A stretch of DNA of 58,826 nucleotides from Dendronalium phyllosphericum CENA369 (GCF_016056275.1 NZ_JAECZA010000014.1:1-58826); one strand, 5' to 3'. Shown: positions 18,374 to 28,265, numbered from the stretch's first letter. Notes: generated by a model not told the origin, from the letters alone. Numbers and translations are program-made.

Positions 18374-19542
18374 TTTAAAATGGCTGGCTTTTGCTGTCTA
18401 TTTTTCCGCAATTTGGCAGCAGCGGCTCCAAGTCCGAATAATCCCAAACCTATCATCGAGGTAGGCTCAGGTACTCTAGCTCTGCCTTCTACGTTTAACA
18501 CTTGGACGCGACCTTGGAAGAAATCGCCTACATATAGCTTGCCATCTTTGAAGGCTGTGCCACCCGTCCAGTTAAATCTGCCTGGAGTGAGGTCGAGGGG
18601 ATTGCCAAATGGAGGGTCAGTTAATCCTGGAGGTGGTACAGGATTGCCAGATGCATCTAGGGCAGGTGAGCCATACGATGTCAGGAACTTACCGTTTTTA
18701 TCGAATACCTGAACGCGGCTGTTGATAGAATCAGCTACATAAACATTCTCTTGGTCGTCCACTTCGATGCCAATTGGCTGAAGAAGCTGTCCAGGCCCGC
18801 TACCTGCTGAACCAAATGCTAACAGTGGTTTACCATTTGGATCGAGTACTTGAACGCGGTTGTTATACTGATCGGCTACAAAGATATTGCCACTAACTGG
18901 AGAAATTCTTACACCTGCTACACCTTGAGTTTCTCCTAGTGCAGTGCCCAGAGTGCCGCCAATGACACCAATTTGCTTTCCGTCTGGTGTGAATTTGAGG
19001 ATTCTTTCGCCGTTAAAATCACCTACGTAAACGTTGCCAGCTTTGTCAAAAGTCACACCAGATGGCCCAAAGAAAATCCTATCATTTACACGAGGGGTAA
19101 ATTCTCCATTTGCAAAGGATCTAATAAACTTACCCTGAGAATCGAATTGATTAATGCGGTTGTTGTAAACATCGCCTGCATACAAATCCCCTGTTACGGG
19201 ATTAAAGTCTACAGTTGTTGGCTCGTCAAACTGTCCGGGTCCTGTGCCGCCAGAGCCAATTGCTCCAATATACTCACCGCTTGGACTAAATTTTTCAATT
19301 TTGTCACCGAGGTTGTAATTAGGAGTACCATCCGGGTTAACACCGCGTCCGTTAGCTATGTAGGTATTCCCTTGGTCATCCAGCGCTATGCCTTGGGGAA
19401 CAAAAAGCTGCCCAGGGCCAAAACCAGGGCTACCAATACTTCTGTCGTAGGTTAATGTTATAGCCTTGGCTTGGGCTGCTGTTGCCAACACCATAAATCC
19501 AGCACCAGCCATAGTTATTGACAGATTTTTGACTAATCCCAT
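18370..19542 (-). CDS. scyF: ScyF, NHL-repeat PEP-CTERM protein of the scytonemin cluster
   Basis: 390 aa. N-terminal signal peptide (about 1-25, ending AQAKA). Several NHL/beta-propeller units follow (GPGQFDEPTTVDFNPVTGDLYAGDVYNNRINQFDSQGKF and similar). The PEP-CTERM tail is VPEPTSMIGLGLFGLGAAAAKLRKNR. Predicted to be exported and held or sorted by exosortase. In Nostoc the scyD-F genes are thought to act outside the cytoplasm in late scytonemin assembly; the exact reaction is not established. It follows scyE after a 289-nt gap containing a palindromic element. The stop codon lies inside a dispersed repeat. Confidence 0.92.
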   Translation of the reverse strand: MGLVKNLSITMAGAGFMVLATAAQAKAITLTYDRSIGSPGFGPGQLFVPQGIALDDQGNTYIANGRGVNPDGTPNYNLGDKIEKFSPSGEYIGAIGSGGTGPGQFDEPTTVDFNPVTGDLYAGDVYNNRINQFDSQGKFIRSFANGEFTPRVNDRIFFGPSGVTFDKAGNVYVGDFNGERILKFTPDGKQIGVIGGTLGTALGETQGVAGVRISPVSGNIFVADQYNNRVQVLDPNGKPLLAFGSAGSGPGQLLQPIGIEVDDQENVYVADSINSRVQVFDKNGKFLTSYGSPALDASGNPVPPPGLTDPPFGNPLDLTPGRFNWTGGTAFKDGKLYVGDFFQGRVQVLNVEGRARVPEPTSMIGLGLFGLGAAAAKLRKNRQQKPAILK

Positions 19543-19570
19543 ACCTTTAAAGTCCTGCTTGTGTAAGTTA

Positions 19571-19815
19571 AACGGTTTTGTAGTAAAGACTTAAGCCAAT
19601 GGCGCTAATAAAAGGTGAAACCTGGTCTGGGCAGGGTGTTGGGGATAGGGTGTGGGGTGTAGGGAAAAATCAAGAAAAGTAAATATGAGTACGGACACAA
19701 ATAAATCTCTGACTCACTACACCCAACACCCAACACCCCACACCCGCTCATCCTTATGAATAGTGGATTTGCCGATAACAAGCGTGCCATTCGACTTAAA
19801 CCTTTACTACAAACC
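19571..19815. repeat. MITE-like palindromic element between scyE and scyF
   Basis: Long imperfect inverted repeat. The left arm from about 19573 (ggttttgtagtaaagactta) matches the complement of the right arm ending near 19815 (ggtttgtagtaaaggtttaa). The inner arms are gggtgttgggg-type runs (19630-19663) and their complement (19718-19746). About 245 bp, no coding capacity. Confidence 0.6.
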
Positions 19816-19831
19816 AAAATTTAAAATGGTT

Positions 19832-21175
19832 TTAAATACCTGCTTTTGCTAATTCTTTGCTACGTTTGCGCTTGAGCATTGAAGTTGCACCTAAAGCACC
19901 AGCAGTTATAAGACCTATTGCAGAAGTAGGTTCGGGGACTCTTGTAGCGTTGGGGTCAATTGCGACGATTTGTCCTGCTCCTCCTGCGAGTCTAGCTCTA
20001 TTGGAGATGTATAATTTACCATCAGGGCCGTAAGTGATGCCGGAAGCAGCTTCTAGTCCATCGCCGCTCCAGATAGTTTTGCGAGTGCCATCACGTCCGA
20101 TCTCGATCACAGAACCACTAATATCACCAGTAATGACGCCGCCTTGTTGAATTTCTTTCCATTCTGAATTATTGATGTGTTGCAAAGCATATAAATTGCC
20201 TTGCGGGTCATATGTTACGCCAGTCAGCTGGGTAAAACCATCAGCGATGGTTTGTATTGACGACAAATCATCGCTAATTTTGAAGATACGTGCTTCATTT
20301 TCTGGATAGGGAAAATAGGTGTATTCGCTAACTGTTAAACTGCCATCAGGAGCGATCGCAATTCCTGTAGGTACTGATTGATTCGATATTGGCAGACCAT
20401 TTTCACCAGTTGTATAACCTGGGGGTAACGGTGCGCCTCCGGTGGGGTCTGTTGTGCCTTCAGGAAGTTTGGGAAATTCGAGCTTATCTGGTGATATTAG
20501 TTTCTCAGGTATTTTAGCTACATTCTTAATACCGCTTCCATCAAGTCCCACAGAATATATCGCGTTCCCACCCCCATCAACAACATAACCAGTATTACCT
20601 TTAATTGCTAAAGCATAAGGGTTAGAAATTATGTCTGTACCGTCAGGATTATTTTTGAGTTCATAACCGCCAAAATCGGCGAGACTTGTTAATGACTTGG
20701 TATTTAAATCAAGTTTGTATAATCTTCCCAGATCGGGGCTTTTTAAGACGCTATCGCGTTTGTCCGGATTGCCAGCTAAACCTGTTAGAAAATAGGCGTT
20801 ACCTTTGTTATCAAATTTGATGTCCGCAGGGCCAGCTGCTTGTTCTCCAGAGGGCGTTAATGCTAAAGATGTCAGATTCGAGAGTATTTTTTCTTTTTTC
20901 CCGTCTGGAGTAATTTTGAGCAAGCTGCCAGTACTACCAGCACATAAAGGAATATATTGAGCGCTAGGTGATGGAATACATCTGCCATCTTTGCCATCTC
21001 CACCGCTACCGCTTTCTGTTACATACAAATTGCCTTGAGGATCGAATGCTAAATTTCGTGGGTTATTCAAACCATCGGCAACTACTGAAAATGTAGCTGC
21101 TTCGGCTGCTTTGGGTTTGATAACAACGGCAACACAAACAGCAAAAAATGTCAGAACAAATGGTTTGAGTTTCAT
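19832..21175 (-). CDS. scyE: ScyE, ScyD/ScyE-family PEP-CTERM protein
   Basis: 447 aa. Signal peptide about 1-26 (ending AEAA). The beta-propeller-like body contains ScyD/ScyE signatures ADGLNNPRNLAFDPQGNLYVTESGSGG, AAGPADIKFDNKG, NPYALAIKGNTGYVVDGGGN and the FPYPENEARIFKI motif. The PEP-CTERM tail is VPEPTSAIGLITAGALGATSMLKRKR. Paralogous to the following scyD, so the pair arose by duplication. Predicted periplasmic or outer-envelope location in late scytonemin maturation. Downstream neighbour of scyD (122-nt gap). Confidence 0.93.
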   Translation of the reverse strand: MKLKPFVLTFFAVCVAVVIKPKAAEAATFSVVADGLNNPRNLAFDPQGNLYVTESGSGGDGKDGRCIPSPSAQYIPLCAGSTGSLLKITPDGKKEKILSNLTSLALTPSGEQAAGPADIKFDNKGNAYFLTGLAGNPDKRDSVLKSPDLGRLYKLDLNTKSLTSLADFGGYELKNNPDGTDIISNPYALAIKGNTGYVVDGGGNAIYSVGLDGSGIKNVAKIPEKLISPDKLEFPKLPEGTTDPTGGAPLPPGYTTGENGLPISNQSVPTGIAIAPDGSLTVSEYTYFPYPENEARIFKISDDLSSIQTIADGFTQLTGVTYDPQGNLYALQHINNSEWKEIQQGGVITGDISGSVIEIGRDGTRKTIWSGDGLEAASGITYGPDGKLYISNRARLAGGAGQIVAIDPNATRVPEPTSAIGLITAGALGATSMLKRKRSKELAKAGI

Positions 21176-21297
21176 ACCTATTAAGATTGAGGTTAGTAAT
21201 TTGTAAAATTTTTGTGGTTTGAGAAACGGTGAATTTCAGGCTCTAAATGTCCTTGATTAAAAGCAATGACATTGGGTTGAAACTCTTTACCTGAGCG

Positions 21298-22566
21298 CTA
21301 GATTCCATCTATAAGCGGTTTGGTAGTTTTACTTTTTTGTAACCAAACAACGGCTAAAGCGCTGAGTATCAATATGCCGAAAGCAGAATTAGGTTCGGGA
21401 ACAGACTTTGTATTTGCAACTTTGATGACTTGTCCTTGACCTGGGCGATCGCCTCGGTTTGTGATATAAATCGCACCATCAGCACCTATGGTGAAAGCGC
21501 TAGGTGACTCTAATCCATTGCCGCTGAGGATGGTTGTACGAGTGCCATCGGTCGCTATTTTGACTAAAGAACCCTCTAAATTACCCTTCCAAGCTGACTG
21601 ATTTGCATACTGCAAAGCATATAAATTACCCGCAGTATCAAATTTCAAATCTGTGAGTTGGGTAAAGCCATCTGCATAGACTGTTGGCTTACCATCAGCA
21701 CCAACTCGATAGATTTTTGCTCCACCTTCTGGAAAGGGAAAACCAGTAAATTGGCTGATGTAATAAGCACCATCAGGCCCTTTGACCACACTCGAAGGTA
21801 CTGATTGAGTGGCAAATTGCGATGGTGGCGGCTCGTCTTGAGATGGCACTTGACCTGGTTCGGGGGATGGAGTGCCAGAAGGTGGGAAGACTGGATTAGT
21901 TAATATATCTTCGGGAAATACAGCAAGTGCTTGCAAATTACTACCATCAGTCTGGACTTTGAGTAAGTCGTTTGCACCTGCATCGGCCACCACAATTCGA
22001 TTGCCATCTATAGTAAAACCCAAGGGATTGCTACCTAAATCGCCGCCATCGGGATTGTTGGCGAGTTCATAGCTAGCTAAATCGGCAACACTCGTCCATG
22101 AATTGGTATTAAAGTCAGGAGTGATGATTTTTCCGAGGTCAGTTTTACCAAGATTGCGATCGCGATCTGCTGGATTAGCTGCATACCCAATCAAAACATA
22201 AGGCTTACCCGCATTATCAAATTTGATATCGCGAGGGCCTGCGGCTTGAGTGCCATCTGGTAATGCTAAAGAAGGCAGTCCAGTAAGTATGCGTTTGATT
22301 TGACCATTCTCGATTTTGGTAACAGCACCACTTGCGCCATAGCATAAAGAATCGCCTTGACCGCTCGGTGGTGGAACACAAGCTCCATTTCCCCCCGTTC
22401 CCGCCTCTGTAACATAGAGATTTCCGTCAGGGCCAAAGCTTATACCTCTGGCATTATTAAGACCGTCGGCAATTACTGAAAACGATGCAGCTGACGCAGC
22501 TTTCATTCCAGAAAAAGCGGTAACACAAAAAGTAAGAAAAGTAATAGTAAGTTGCTTTGGTTTCAT
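21298..22566 (-). CDS. scyD: ScyD, ScyD/ScyE-family PEP-CTERM protein
   Basis: 422 aa. Signal peptide about 1-27 (KAASA). The same propeller fold and motifs as ScyE are present: ADGLNNARGISFGPDGNLYVTEAGTGG, AAGPRDIKFDNAG, FPFPEGGAKIYRV and GLESPSAFTIGADGAIYITNRG. The C-terminal PEP-CTERM is VPEPNSAFGILILSALAVVWLQKSK. The order scyC-scyD-scyE matches Nostoc punctiforme. Exported and predicted to work in the extracytoplasmic stage; reports suggest ScyD is not strictly required in Nostoc, though I cannot test that here. Confidence 0.93.
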   Translation of the reverse strand: MKPKQLTITFLTFCVTAFSGMKAASAASFSVIADGLNNARGISFGPDGNLYVTEAGTGGNGACVPPPSGQGDSLCYGASGAVTKIENGQIKRILTGLPSLALPDGTQAAGPRDIKFDNAGKPYVLIGYAANPADRDRNLGKTDLGKIITPDFNTNSWTSVADLASYELANNPDGGDLGSNPLGFTIDGNRIVVADAGANDLLKVQTDGSNLQALAVFPEDILTNPVFPPSGTPSPEPGQVPSQDEPPPSQFATQSVPSSVVKGPDGAYYISQFTGFPFPEGGAKIYRVGADGKPTVYADGFTQLTDLKFDTAGNLYALQYANQSAWKGNLEGSLVKIATDGTRTTILSGNGLESPSAFTIGADGAIYITNRGDRPGQGQVIKVANTKSVPEPNSAFGILILSALAVVWLQKSKTTKPLIDGI

Positions 22567-22664
22567 ATTTTGTTTTTTGTTAGTTGTCAGTTGTTAGTTG
22601 CTCTTTATTTAGTAACCATTGACCACTAACCACTGACTACTGACCACTGACCACTGACCACTAA

Positions 22665-23633
22665 CTAGCGACTAGCAACTAATTCTTGAGTTTTGGGTAT
22701 ATAACTCATTCCCCGGTCGAAAGATTGCAGATTGCCGGCTTTGCCTTCGAGCAAACGTTTGATGTTCATACTCTCAGCGCCAAAGTCTTCTATCTGGAGT
22801 TTGCCGTGAGTAAAAGGTTCGTTTGGTTTCCAGAAGGTAATCCGATGCAAGATGAAACCAGAAGCTTCTGGGTCGGCAAAAGCATAGGAAGTTGGAATCA
22901 GCAAGGCTACAGAACGCTGATAAAACTTGTAGTCTGGATAAAAATACTCCTGTTCGAGCAAGTAATATTTACTCAAACTATGCAACCGCACGGAAACTTT
23001 AACCTTTTGGTCGTATTCATCCTGAAATTCACCTGAATCAGCAGTAATTTCGCCACTTGGTCGCAGTAAATGCGCCCACTCATCTATGTTGTGCAAGTCT
23101 TTTAAGTATTCAATTCCGAGTTCAATGGGAGCATCAACATAGATAGTGTCGGTATCGATAAAATAGCGTCCTTTCGCTGCTGTGGTCAGTCCTGATTTGC
23201 GTTCTAAAATAGCTTTGAGAGAACGACACTCAGAAGTATGTACGGTATGAATTCCCTGCATAATCATTTGAGTTTGTCGTTTCGGATCGACAAAGCTTAA
23301 CCAGTGAAAATATACGCCTTTTTCATCACTTCCTGGCTCAATATAGTCGGGAGGAAAAAGTAAGACAGGGTAAACCTGAAAATATTTCTGATACTCAAAA
23401 CCGCAATGCCACTCAATACCGTAAAAAAGCTGGTTCTCTAGTTTTTTTACGTGATAATAGAGATTTTTGTGATAGCCGGATGCACTTCCCAGCCAAGTAT
23501 CTTCGTCAATTTGCTCTTTCATCCGACTGAAAAGAGTCCAATCATCCAGGTTTTTTAAACTACAAAGGTAGTCAAAAGCACTATCCGAAGAAGTAGCAAT
23601 ATAAGCTGATGTTGCAAATGTATTTTTTTCCAC
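22665..23633 (-). CDS. scyC: ScyC, scytonemin monomer cyclase
   Basis: 322 aa, no signal peptide, cytoplasmic. ScyC closes and decarboxylates the beta-ketoacid coupling product made by ScyA to give the tricyclic ketone (established for the Nostoc enzyme). Two tandem START/polyketide-cyclase-like halves are visible (FATSAYIATSSDSAFDYLCSLKNLDDW and DTIYVDAPIELGIEYLKDLHNIDEWAHL), supporting an SRPBCC-type fold. The start is GTG 23633, chosen because AAGGAG lies about 9 nt upstream. It is 71 nt downstream of scyB; a heptad repeat tract follows its stop. Confidence 0.92.
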   Translation of the reverse strand: MEKNTFATSAYIATSSDSAFDYLCSLKNLDDWTLFSRMKEQIDEDTWLGSASGYHKNLYYHVKKLENQLFYGIEWHCGFEYQKYFQVYPVLLFPPDYIEPGSDEKGVYFHWLSFVDPKRQTQMIMQGIHTVHTSECRSLKAILERKSGLTTAAKGRYFIDTDTIYVDAPIELGIEYLKDLHNIDEWAHLLRPSGEITADSGEFQDEYDQKVKVSVRLHSLSKYYLLEQEYFYPDYKFYQRSVALLIPTSYAFADPEASGFILHRITFWKPNEPFTHGKLQIEDFGAESMNIKRLLEGKAGNLQSFDRGMSYIPKTQELVASR

Positions 23634-23686
23634 TAAATACTCCTTAAATCAACAGTACAAACGCAATTAATCTCAGACTTTTGTAC

Positions 23687-23706
23687 AGACGCGATTAATC
23701 GCGTCT
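23687..23706. repeat. 20-nt perfect palindrome at the scyB stop
   Basis: AGACGCGATTAATCGCGTCT, identical to 32979-32998. The scyB stop codon (complement of 23705-23707) overlaps its edge. Confidence 0.8.
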
Positions 23707-24766
23707 AAGCTGCGATTTCTTTAGCTTTGCTGTGTTTAGTATTGAGAATTCGGTCTTCTGCTAATCGTTTGGCAGCATCATTAGTAGTAATTCCTTGCTG
23801 TTTAGCAATGTGGAAAATCTCTAACAGGGTGTAATAAATGTTATGCACTTGCTTGAAAGCTTTTTCTTCGTCATAACCAATCATTTCGTTATAAACATTG
23901 ATTAGTCCTCCAGCATTAATTACATAATCAGGACAATATAGAATTCCTTTTTTAGCAAGCATTTGACTATGTAGTTGTTCGTTTCCTAATTGATTATTAG
24001 CTGCACCTGCAATAATCGGAGCTTGCAGAAAAGGAATAGTATGACTGTTAAGAATTCCTCCTAAAGCACAAGGAGCAAAGATATCTACATCAAGTGAGAT
24101 AATTTCATCTGGGTTGACAACAGTGACATCAAAAAGCTTTTTTAATTCCTCTGTTTTTACAGGATTGACATCGCTTACATAGAGTTTCATTCCCTGCTCG
24201 TGTAAGTGACGGCAGAGATTTTTACCGACATTTCCGACACCTTGAATCGCAACTTTTAGCCCTTCTAGTCTTTGGGTTTGCCAACGAAATTCTACAGCAG
24301 CTTTAATTCCTAAAAATACTCCTAAGGCTGTTATGGGAGCAGGGCCGCCAGACTTTTCTGATACTCCCACGACAAAATTAGTTTCTTGGCTAATTGTGCG
24401 TACATCGTGAGGAGTAATATTTACATCTTGTCCTGTGATAAAACGACCATTGAGGCTGTTGACAAAACGTCCATAAGCTCTCAACATTTCATCTGTTTTA
24501 TTTTCTGGATTGGCAATAATTACTGCTTTCCCGCCACCAGCGGGAATGTTAGCACAAGCAGCTTTATAGGTCATACCACGACTAAGACGCAGAGCATCTT
24601 TTAAAGCAGCTTCTTCATTAAGATAAGGAAAAAGTCTTGTCGCTCCCATTGCTGGTCCTAAAGTCGTGTCATGGATAGCAATTATTGCTCTAATATCTGG
24701 ATTTTTTCCATGACAGAAGAGAATTTGTTCGTGACCCATTTCTCTAACAGTTTCAAATAGCAACAT
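23705..24766 (-). CDS. scyB: ScyB, tryptophan dehydrogenase (Glu/Leu dehydrogenase family)
   Basis: 353 aa. NAD-dependent oxidative deamination of L-tryptophan to indole-3-pyruvate, the committed scytonemin step (known for Nostoc ScyB). The catalytic lysines are in RLSRGMTYKAACANIPAGGGKAVI. The Rossmann GVGNVGKNLCRHL motif and APCALGGILN are typical of leucine dehydrogenases. It follows scyA by 114 nt. The last codons run into the palindromic repeat 23687-23706. Confidence 0.95.
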   Translation of the reverse strand: MLLFETVREMGHEQILFCHGKNPDIRAIIAIHDTTLGPAMGATRLFPYLNEEAALKDALRLSRGMTYKAACANIPAGGGKAVIIANPENKTDEMLRAYGRFVNSLNGRFITGQDVNITPHDVRTISQETNFVVGVSEKSGGPAPITALGVFLGIKAAVEFRWQTQRLEGLKVAIQGVGNVGKNLCRHLHEQGMKLYVSDVNPVKTEELKKLFDVTVVNPDEIISLDVDIFAPCALGGILNSHTIPFLQAPIIAGAANNQLGNEQLHSQMLAKKGILYCPDYVINAGGLINVYNEMIGYDEEKAFKQVHNIYYTLLEIFHIAKQQGITTNDAAKRLAEDRILNTKHSKAKEIAA

Positions 24767-24880
24767 TGTTGTCTCTCAATTTTGATTTTGGAGTGGTTAG
24801 AGCTTTATTTATCTGTTGGGATGAAGAGGATGAATCAACTAAATACAATGTGGTTGATAAGATTAGAATCATTCAGAAAT

Positions 24881-26767
24881 TCAAATTGCGGGGAATGAAA
24901 CTGGTTTGGCTGGATTTTTCAGAGCACTTGATTTGATGCCTTGGGCTGCCAAACTTTTATTGCGTGCGCCAGAGGGTGCAGGTCGGTCGGGGTCAATGAC
25001 TACATCGATGACAAAAGGAACAGTTGAAGCGATCGCTTGCTCTAATGCTGCTTCGATATCCGATTCTCTGACAACTCCCAGAGCTTCTGCCCCCATAGCA
25101 CGAGCAATCATGGCAAAATTTGTTGGGGGAATTGTCGCATCTGCACCTGTTAATCCCAACACTTTCATGCCTTGATGGCACATGTTATAACGAGCATCGT
25201 TCAGCACAATCCAGATAGCAGGAATCTTGTATTTGACGGCTGTACTAATTTCATTATTCATCAGCATTGCCCCGTCGCCGACAACGGCTACAGCTTTGCC
25301 ATTACGCGCCAGTGCTGCACCTAAAACTCCAGTAACGGTGTGACCCATCGCTCCAACTCCGGTGCTGACTCGGTAACGATTGGCTTGTGAAAATTGCAGT
25401 AGATGAGTTGACCAAGTAAAGGAGTTACCACACTCTGCCATTACTACTGCATCGCTACCTTCAACAATGATTTTTTGAATTGCTGCCATCAATACTTCTG
25501 GTCGCACTGGATAGTCTATATCTAAATCTGGTGCGATTTCTTTGCGTTCTGGACAAGGTAACAACAATGGTGTGGAACGAGGAGGAGCGTCTGGTAACTG
25601 CTGCAATAATTCTTGTACGTAAGCTTTAATGTCAGACTGAATCGGGAAAGTTTCAGCAGATGGATAAGCCACTCCTGGCACTTCCGGGTCAATGTCTACA
25701 TGGATAAAGCCGCCTTTAGGAACCATCGCTAGACTCCAAAAAGAAGTCGGTTCGCCAAGACGAGTTCCAAGTACAAGTGTGCGTAGTGGAGGTTGTTGTT
25801 CCATGTATGTCAATACGGAAGCATGACCGCCCAAACCTGTAACACCGACGAACTGGGGATGATCTTCGGGAAAGATGCCTTTAGCACGGGGCGAACACAT
25901 GACTGCTGCCCCAGTTTTCTCTGCAAGTTGGCGAATCTCGTCTGCTGCGTCACGCGCCCCAAAACCAACCCAGATGGCAAAGGAACCAGCAGATAATAAT
26001 TCTACAGATTTGGCGATCGCTTCTTTGGCAGGAGTTAGCCTAAAAGGAGCAACATCTAGTTGAGGTAAAGATATATCCTCAACTAAACTTGTCTGCACGC
26101 CAGTAGGAATGCTCAAATGAGCAACAAATCCTCCTGGTTGTGCTAAACCCAGAGCTAGTTTGCGAAAAATCTGGGGAAGTTGAGCAGCAGATTCGATGGT
26201 AACTGCATAGTTAAACAGCATTCCCGAAGTAAAAATTCCGCCGCTGGGTAATGTGTAGGTGCTGGTTTCTTGAATTGCCCAGCGTCCGCGCTGCGGTGCT
26301 GAGGTGCAAGCCGACAGCAAGATTACCTTTGCACCTTCACCACGGGCCGCAAATAAGCCGGTGAGCGAGTTGGTGATACCGGGGCCTGCTGTGGTAAACA
26401 CTACGCTAGGACGACCGCTAGTAAAGTATGCCTCCGAGGCTGCAAAGGCTGCTCCCGCTTCATGGCGGAAGTTCAACACCTCAATTGTGCTATTGGACAG
26501 CGCACCCCAAACGCTAGCCATCGCACCGCCAGCGACACCAAAGGCGTACTCTACTCCCAAGTTTGCCAGCATTTGAGCGATCGCATCTGCCACCGAGAGG
26601 GTTGAGGCTGTCTCATCGACTGAAGAAGACCGAATTTCCTTGCTATTCTCTACTTTGTCAAGCTCAAGAGAATTGTCGGATATAGGTTCTACATAGTTGT
26701 GGAGTGGTAATTCCTTGTACGGCTCAGTAAGAAACGAAGGATTTGAACCAGTATAGTTTTGACTCAT
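24881..26767 (-). CDS. scyA: ScyA, ThDP-dependent acyloin-forming enzyme
   Basis: About 628 aa acetolactate-synthase-like enzyme that couples indole-3-pyruvate with 4-hydroxyphenylpyruvate in the first C-C bond step of scytonemin synthesis. N-terminal PYR domain with FRHEAGAAFAASEAYFTSGRP, central domain, C-terminal PP domain with the ThDP/Mg motif GDGAMLMNNEISTAVKYKIPAIWIVLNDARYN. A polar N-terminal extension of about 65 residues precedes the fold. I chose ATG 26767 (MSQNYTGSNPSF); an in-frame ATG at 26812 would add 15 residues. First gene of the cluster; three copies of a 49-bp motif lie 245-632 nt upstream. Confidence 0.94.
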   Translation of the reverse strand: MSQNYTGSNPSFLTEPYKELPLHNYVEPISDNSLELDKVENSKEIRSSSVDETASTLSVADAIAQMLANLGVEYAFGVAGGAMASVWGALSNSTIEVLNFRHEAGAAFAASEAYFTSGRPSVVFTTAGPGITNSLTGLFAARGEGAKVILLSACTSAPQRGRWAIQETSTYTLPSGGIFTSGMLFNYAVTIESAAQLPQIFRKLALGLAQPGGFVAHLSIPTGVQTSLVEDISLPQLDVAPFRLTPAKEAIAKSVELLSAGSFAIWVGFGARDAADEIRQLAEKTGAAVMCSPRAKGIFPEDHPQFVGVTGLGGHASVLTYMEQQPPLRTLVLGTRLGEPTSFWSLAMVPKGGFIHVDIDPEVPGVAYPSAETFPIQSDIKAYVQELLQQLPDAPPRSTPLLLPCPERKEIAPDLDIDYPVRPEVLMAAIQKIIVEGSDAVVMAECGNSFTWSTHLLQFSQANRYRVSTGVGAMGHTVTGVLGAALARNGKAVAVVGDGAMLMNNEISTAVKYKIPAIWIVLNDARYNMCHQGMKVLGLTGADATIPPTNFAMIARAMGAEALGVVRESDIEAALEQAIASTVPFVIDVVIDPDRPAPSGARNKSLAAQGIKSSALKNPAKPVSFPAI

Positions 26768-27011
26768 TGCTTTCACGTAATACCAAAAACTTGCACAGAA
26801 GCTCTTTAACACCCAGATTTTTAGTAATATATGACACTAACTAACCCCTGATTGTTTGTTTACAGTAATGACTGGGTTTAGTCGATAGTAGATGTGATTA
26901 ATTCCTGCTGATTAACGCTTGTGTGGGCAGTAACAAATAATTTTGATCCAGCGTATAAACATTAAGGGTGTGCTTCTAAAAATTAGAATAAAGGAGATAA
27001 ATATCTCCAAG

Positions 27012-27060
27012 CAATCAAAAATCTTTTGATGAGAATGTCAATTCTTTCGCTTTTATGATG
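27012..27060 (-). promoter_or_regulatory. Upstream motif copy R1 of scyA
   Basis: Begins CAATC and contains the perfect inverted repeat ATCAAAAatcTTTTGAT, then AATGTCAATT and GCTTTTATG. 245 nt upstream of the scyA ATG. Exactly 126 bp from R2. Confidence 0.55.
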
Positions 27061-27137
27061 ATGCTTAGAGTATTTACTTAGCTTTTAAAAAATTTCTATC
27101 TGTGACAGATAAATATAATATGTCGGAGATTAATTTA

Positions 27138-27186
27138 CAATCAAAAATCTTTTGATGAAAATGTCAATTTTTTTGCTCTTATGCTG
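27138..27186 (-). promoter_or_regulatory. Upstream motif copy R2 of scyA
   Basis: Same inverted repeat ATCAAAAatcTTTTGAT followed by AATGTCAATTTTTTTGCT. Closest match to the copy at 4120-4168. Confidence 0.55.
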
Positions 27187-27350
27187 ATGGCTACAACAAC
27201 TACTTAAATTGCATTATAAAATGATACATTTCAATATCTGTAAACATCAAGTTGAATGCTGACTGCGAGAGATTACACTACAAAATTGTTATTCGATAAG
27301 ACTTTTATCATCTAAAATGCCGAATCACTTCAGCTGCGTCAGCACATTTT

Positions 27351-27399
27351 TAATGAAAAATTTTTTGATGATAGTGGTAATTTTTTTGATTTTGTTATT
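27351..27399 (-). promoter_or_regulatory. Upstream motif copy R3 of scyA (degenerate)
   Basis: Gap-free but weaker copy: AATGAAAAATTTTTTGATGA then GGTAATTTTTTTG at the same internal offset (37 nt) as in R0-R2. Confidence 0.4.
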
Positions 27400-28265
27400 G
27401 GGAGTACATTCAGTACTTATGTATTTTTATACTCTAAATGTACTATTACGGAAAAGCTGATGACGAAGCGTTTAACAATCAGAATATGTGTCGATTGCTG
27501 CAACTATCATTGTGATGATAACCACATTAAAATGCACTAATTCAAACTTTTTATAACTTTTGGAGGATGATTAAGTATTTTATGTGTATTTTTTGGAAAA
27601 TATGTATTTGTTTAAACAAAAGTCGTAGCTAAAAACACAGGTTTTATTGATAAAAACGTATATCTTACGACAGATGTGTGAACATTGAATTCTGTAGTTA
27701 AATCCCTGAGAAGGTAGTTAAGAAAAATTAAGACATTAAGTATATGAGCGAAAATTTACAACTTTCAGCAGTGCATTGCGAACTAAGTACATACCAAAGT
27801 TAGCAATCGCAAAGAATATGCATCAGATTGAACTCGTTTAGTAGGAATTTGCATAAATTTTTTATTTTCCCAAAAATTTAAGGTTTTAAAGCCTTGAATC
27901 TAATGACTATTTCTAAAGGTTTTCTAGTTGATAACAAGCTATCTATTTCGTATTTGTCTAAATAGTTGTTTGGATGAAAACCTGACAACCAAGTATAAAA
28001 ATTTTTCGCCCTTACTATTGAGGTTACTTACTTTCAAATAAGGAATTGCTGCCAAAAATGGCGATCGCTACCCCATACTTTCTTTTCAAAGCAATAATTT
28101 TTACTTGCTTTTTACTTTTATAATCTGATATATTTGTATTACTTAATTTGATAAATTATCTTCAATTTTATTTAGAGCTAAACTCACAGCCTATTTTAGG
28201 CATTTGTCATAATTAACTGATTTCTAGTACTGGTGTCGAGATACAGAAAAGAGGTAATTAAAGAT

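Larger units (their letters stand above)
26768..28265. other. 1.5-kb divergent regulatory region between scyA and the two-component system
   Basis: AT-rich and non-coding on both strands. It holds three spaced copies of the R motif (27012, 27138 and 27351), each on the scyA side. Presumably it contains both divergent promoters. No RNA gene recognised. Confidence 0.7.
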
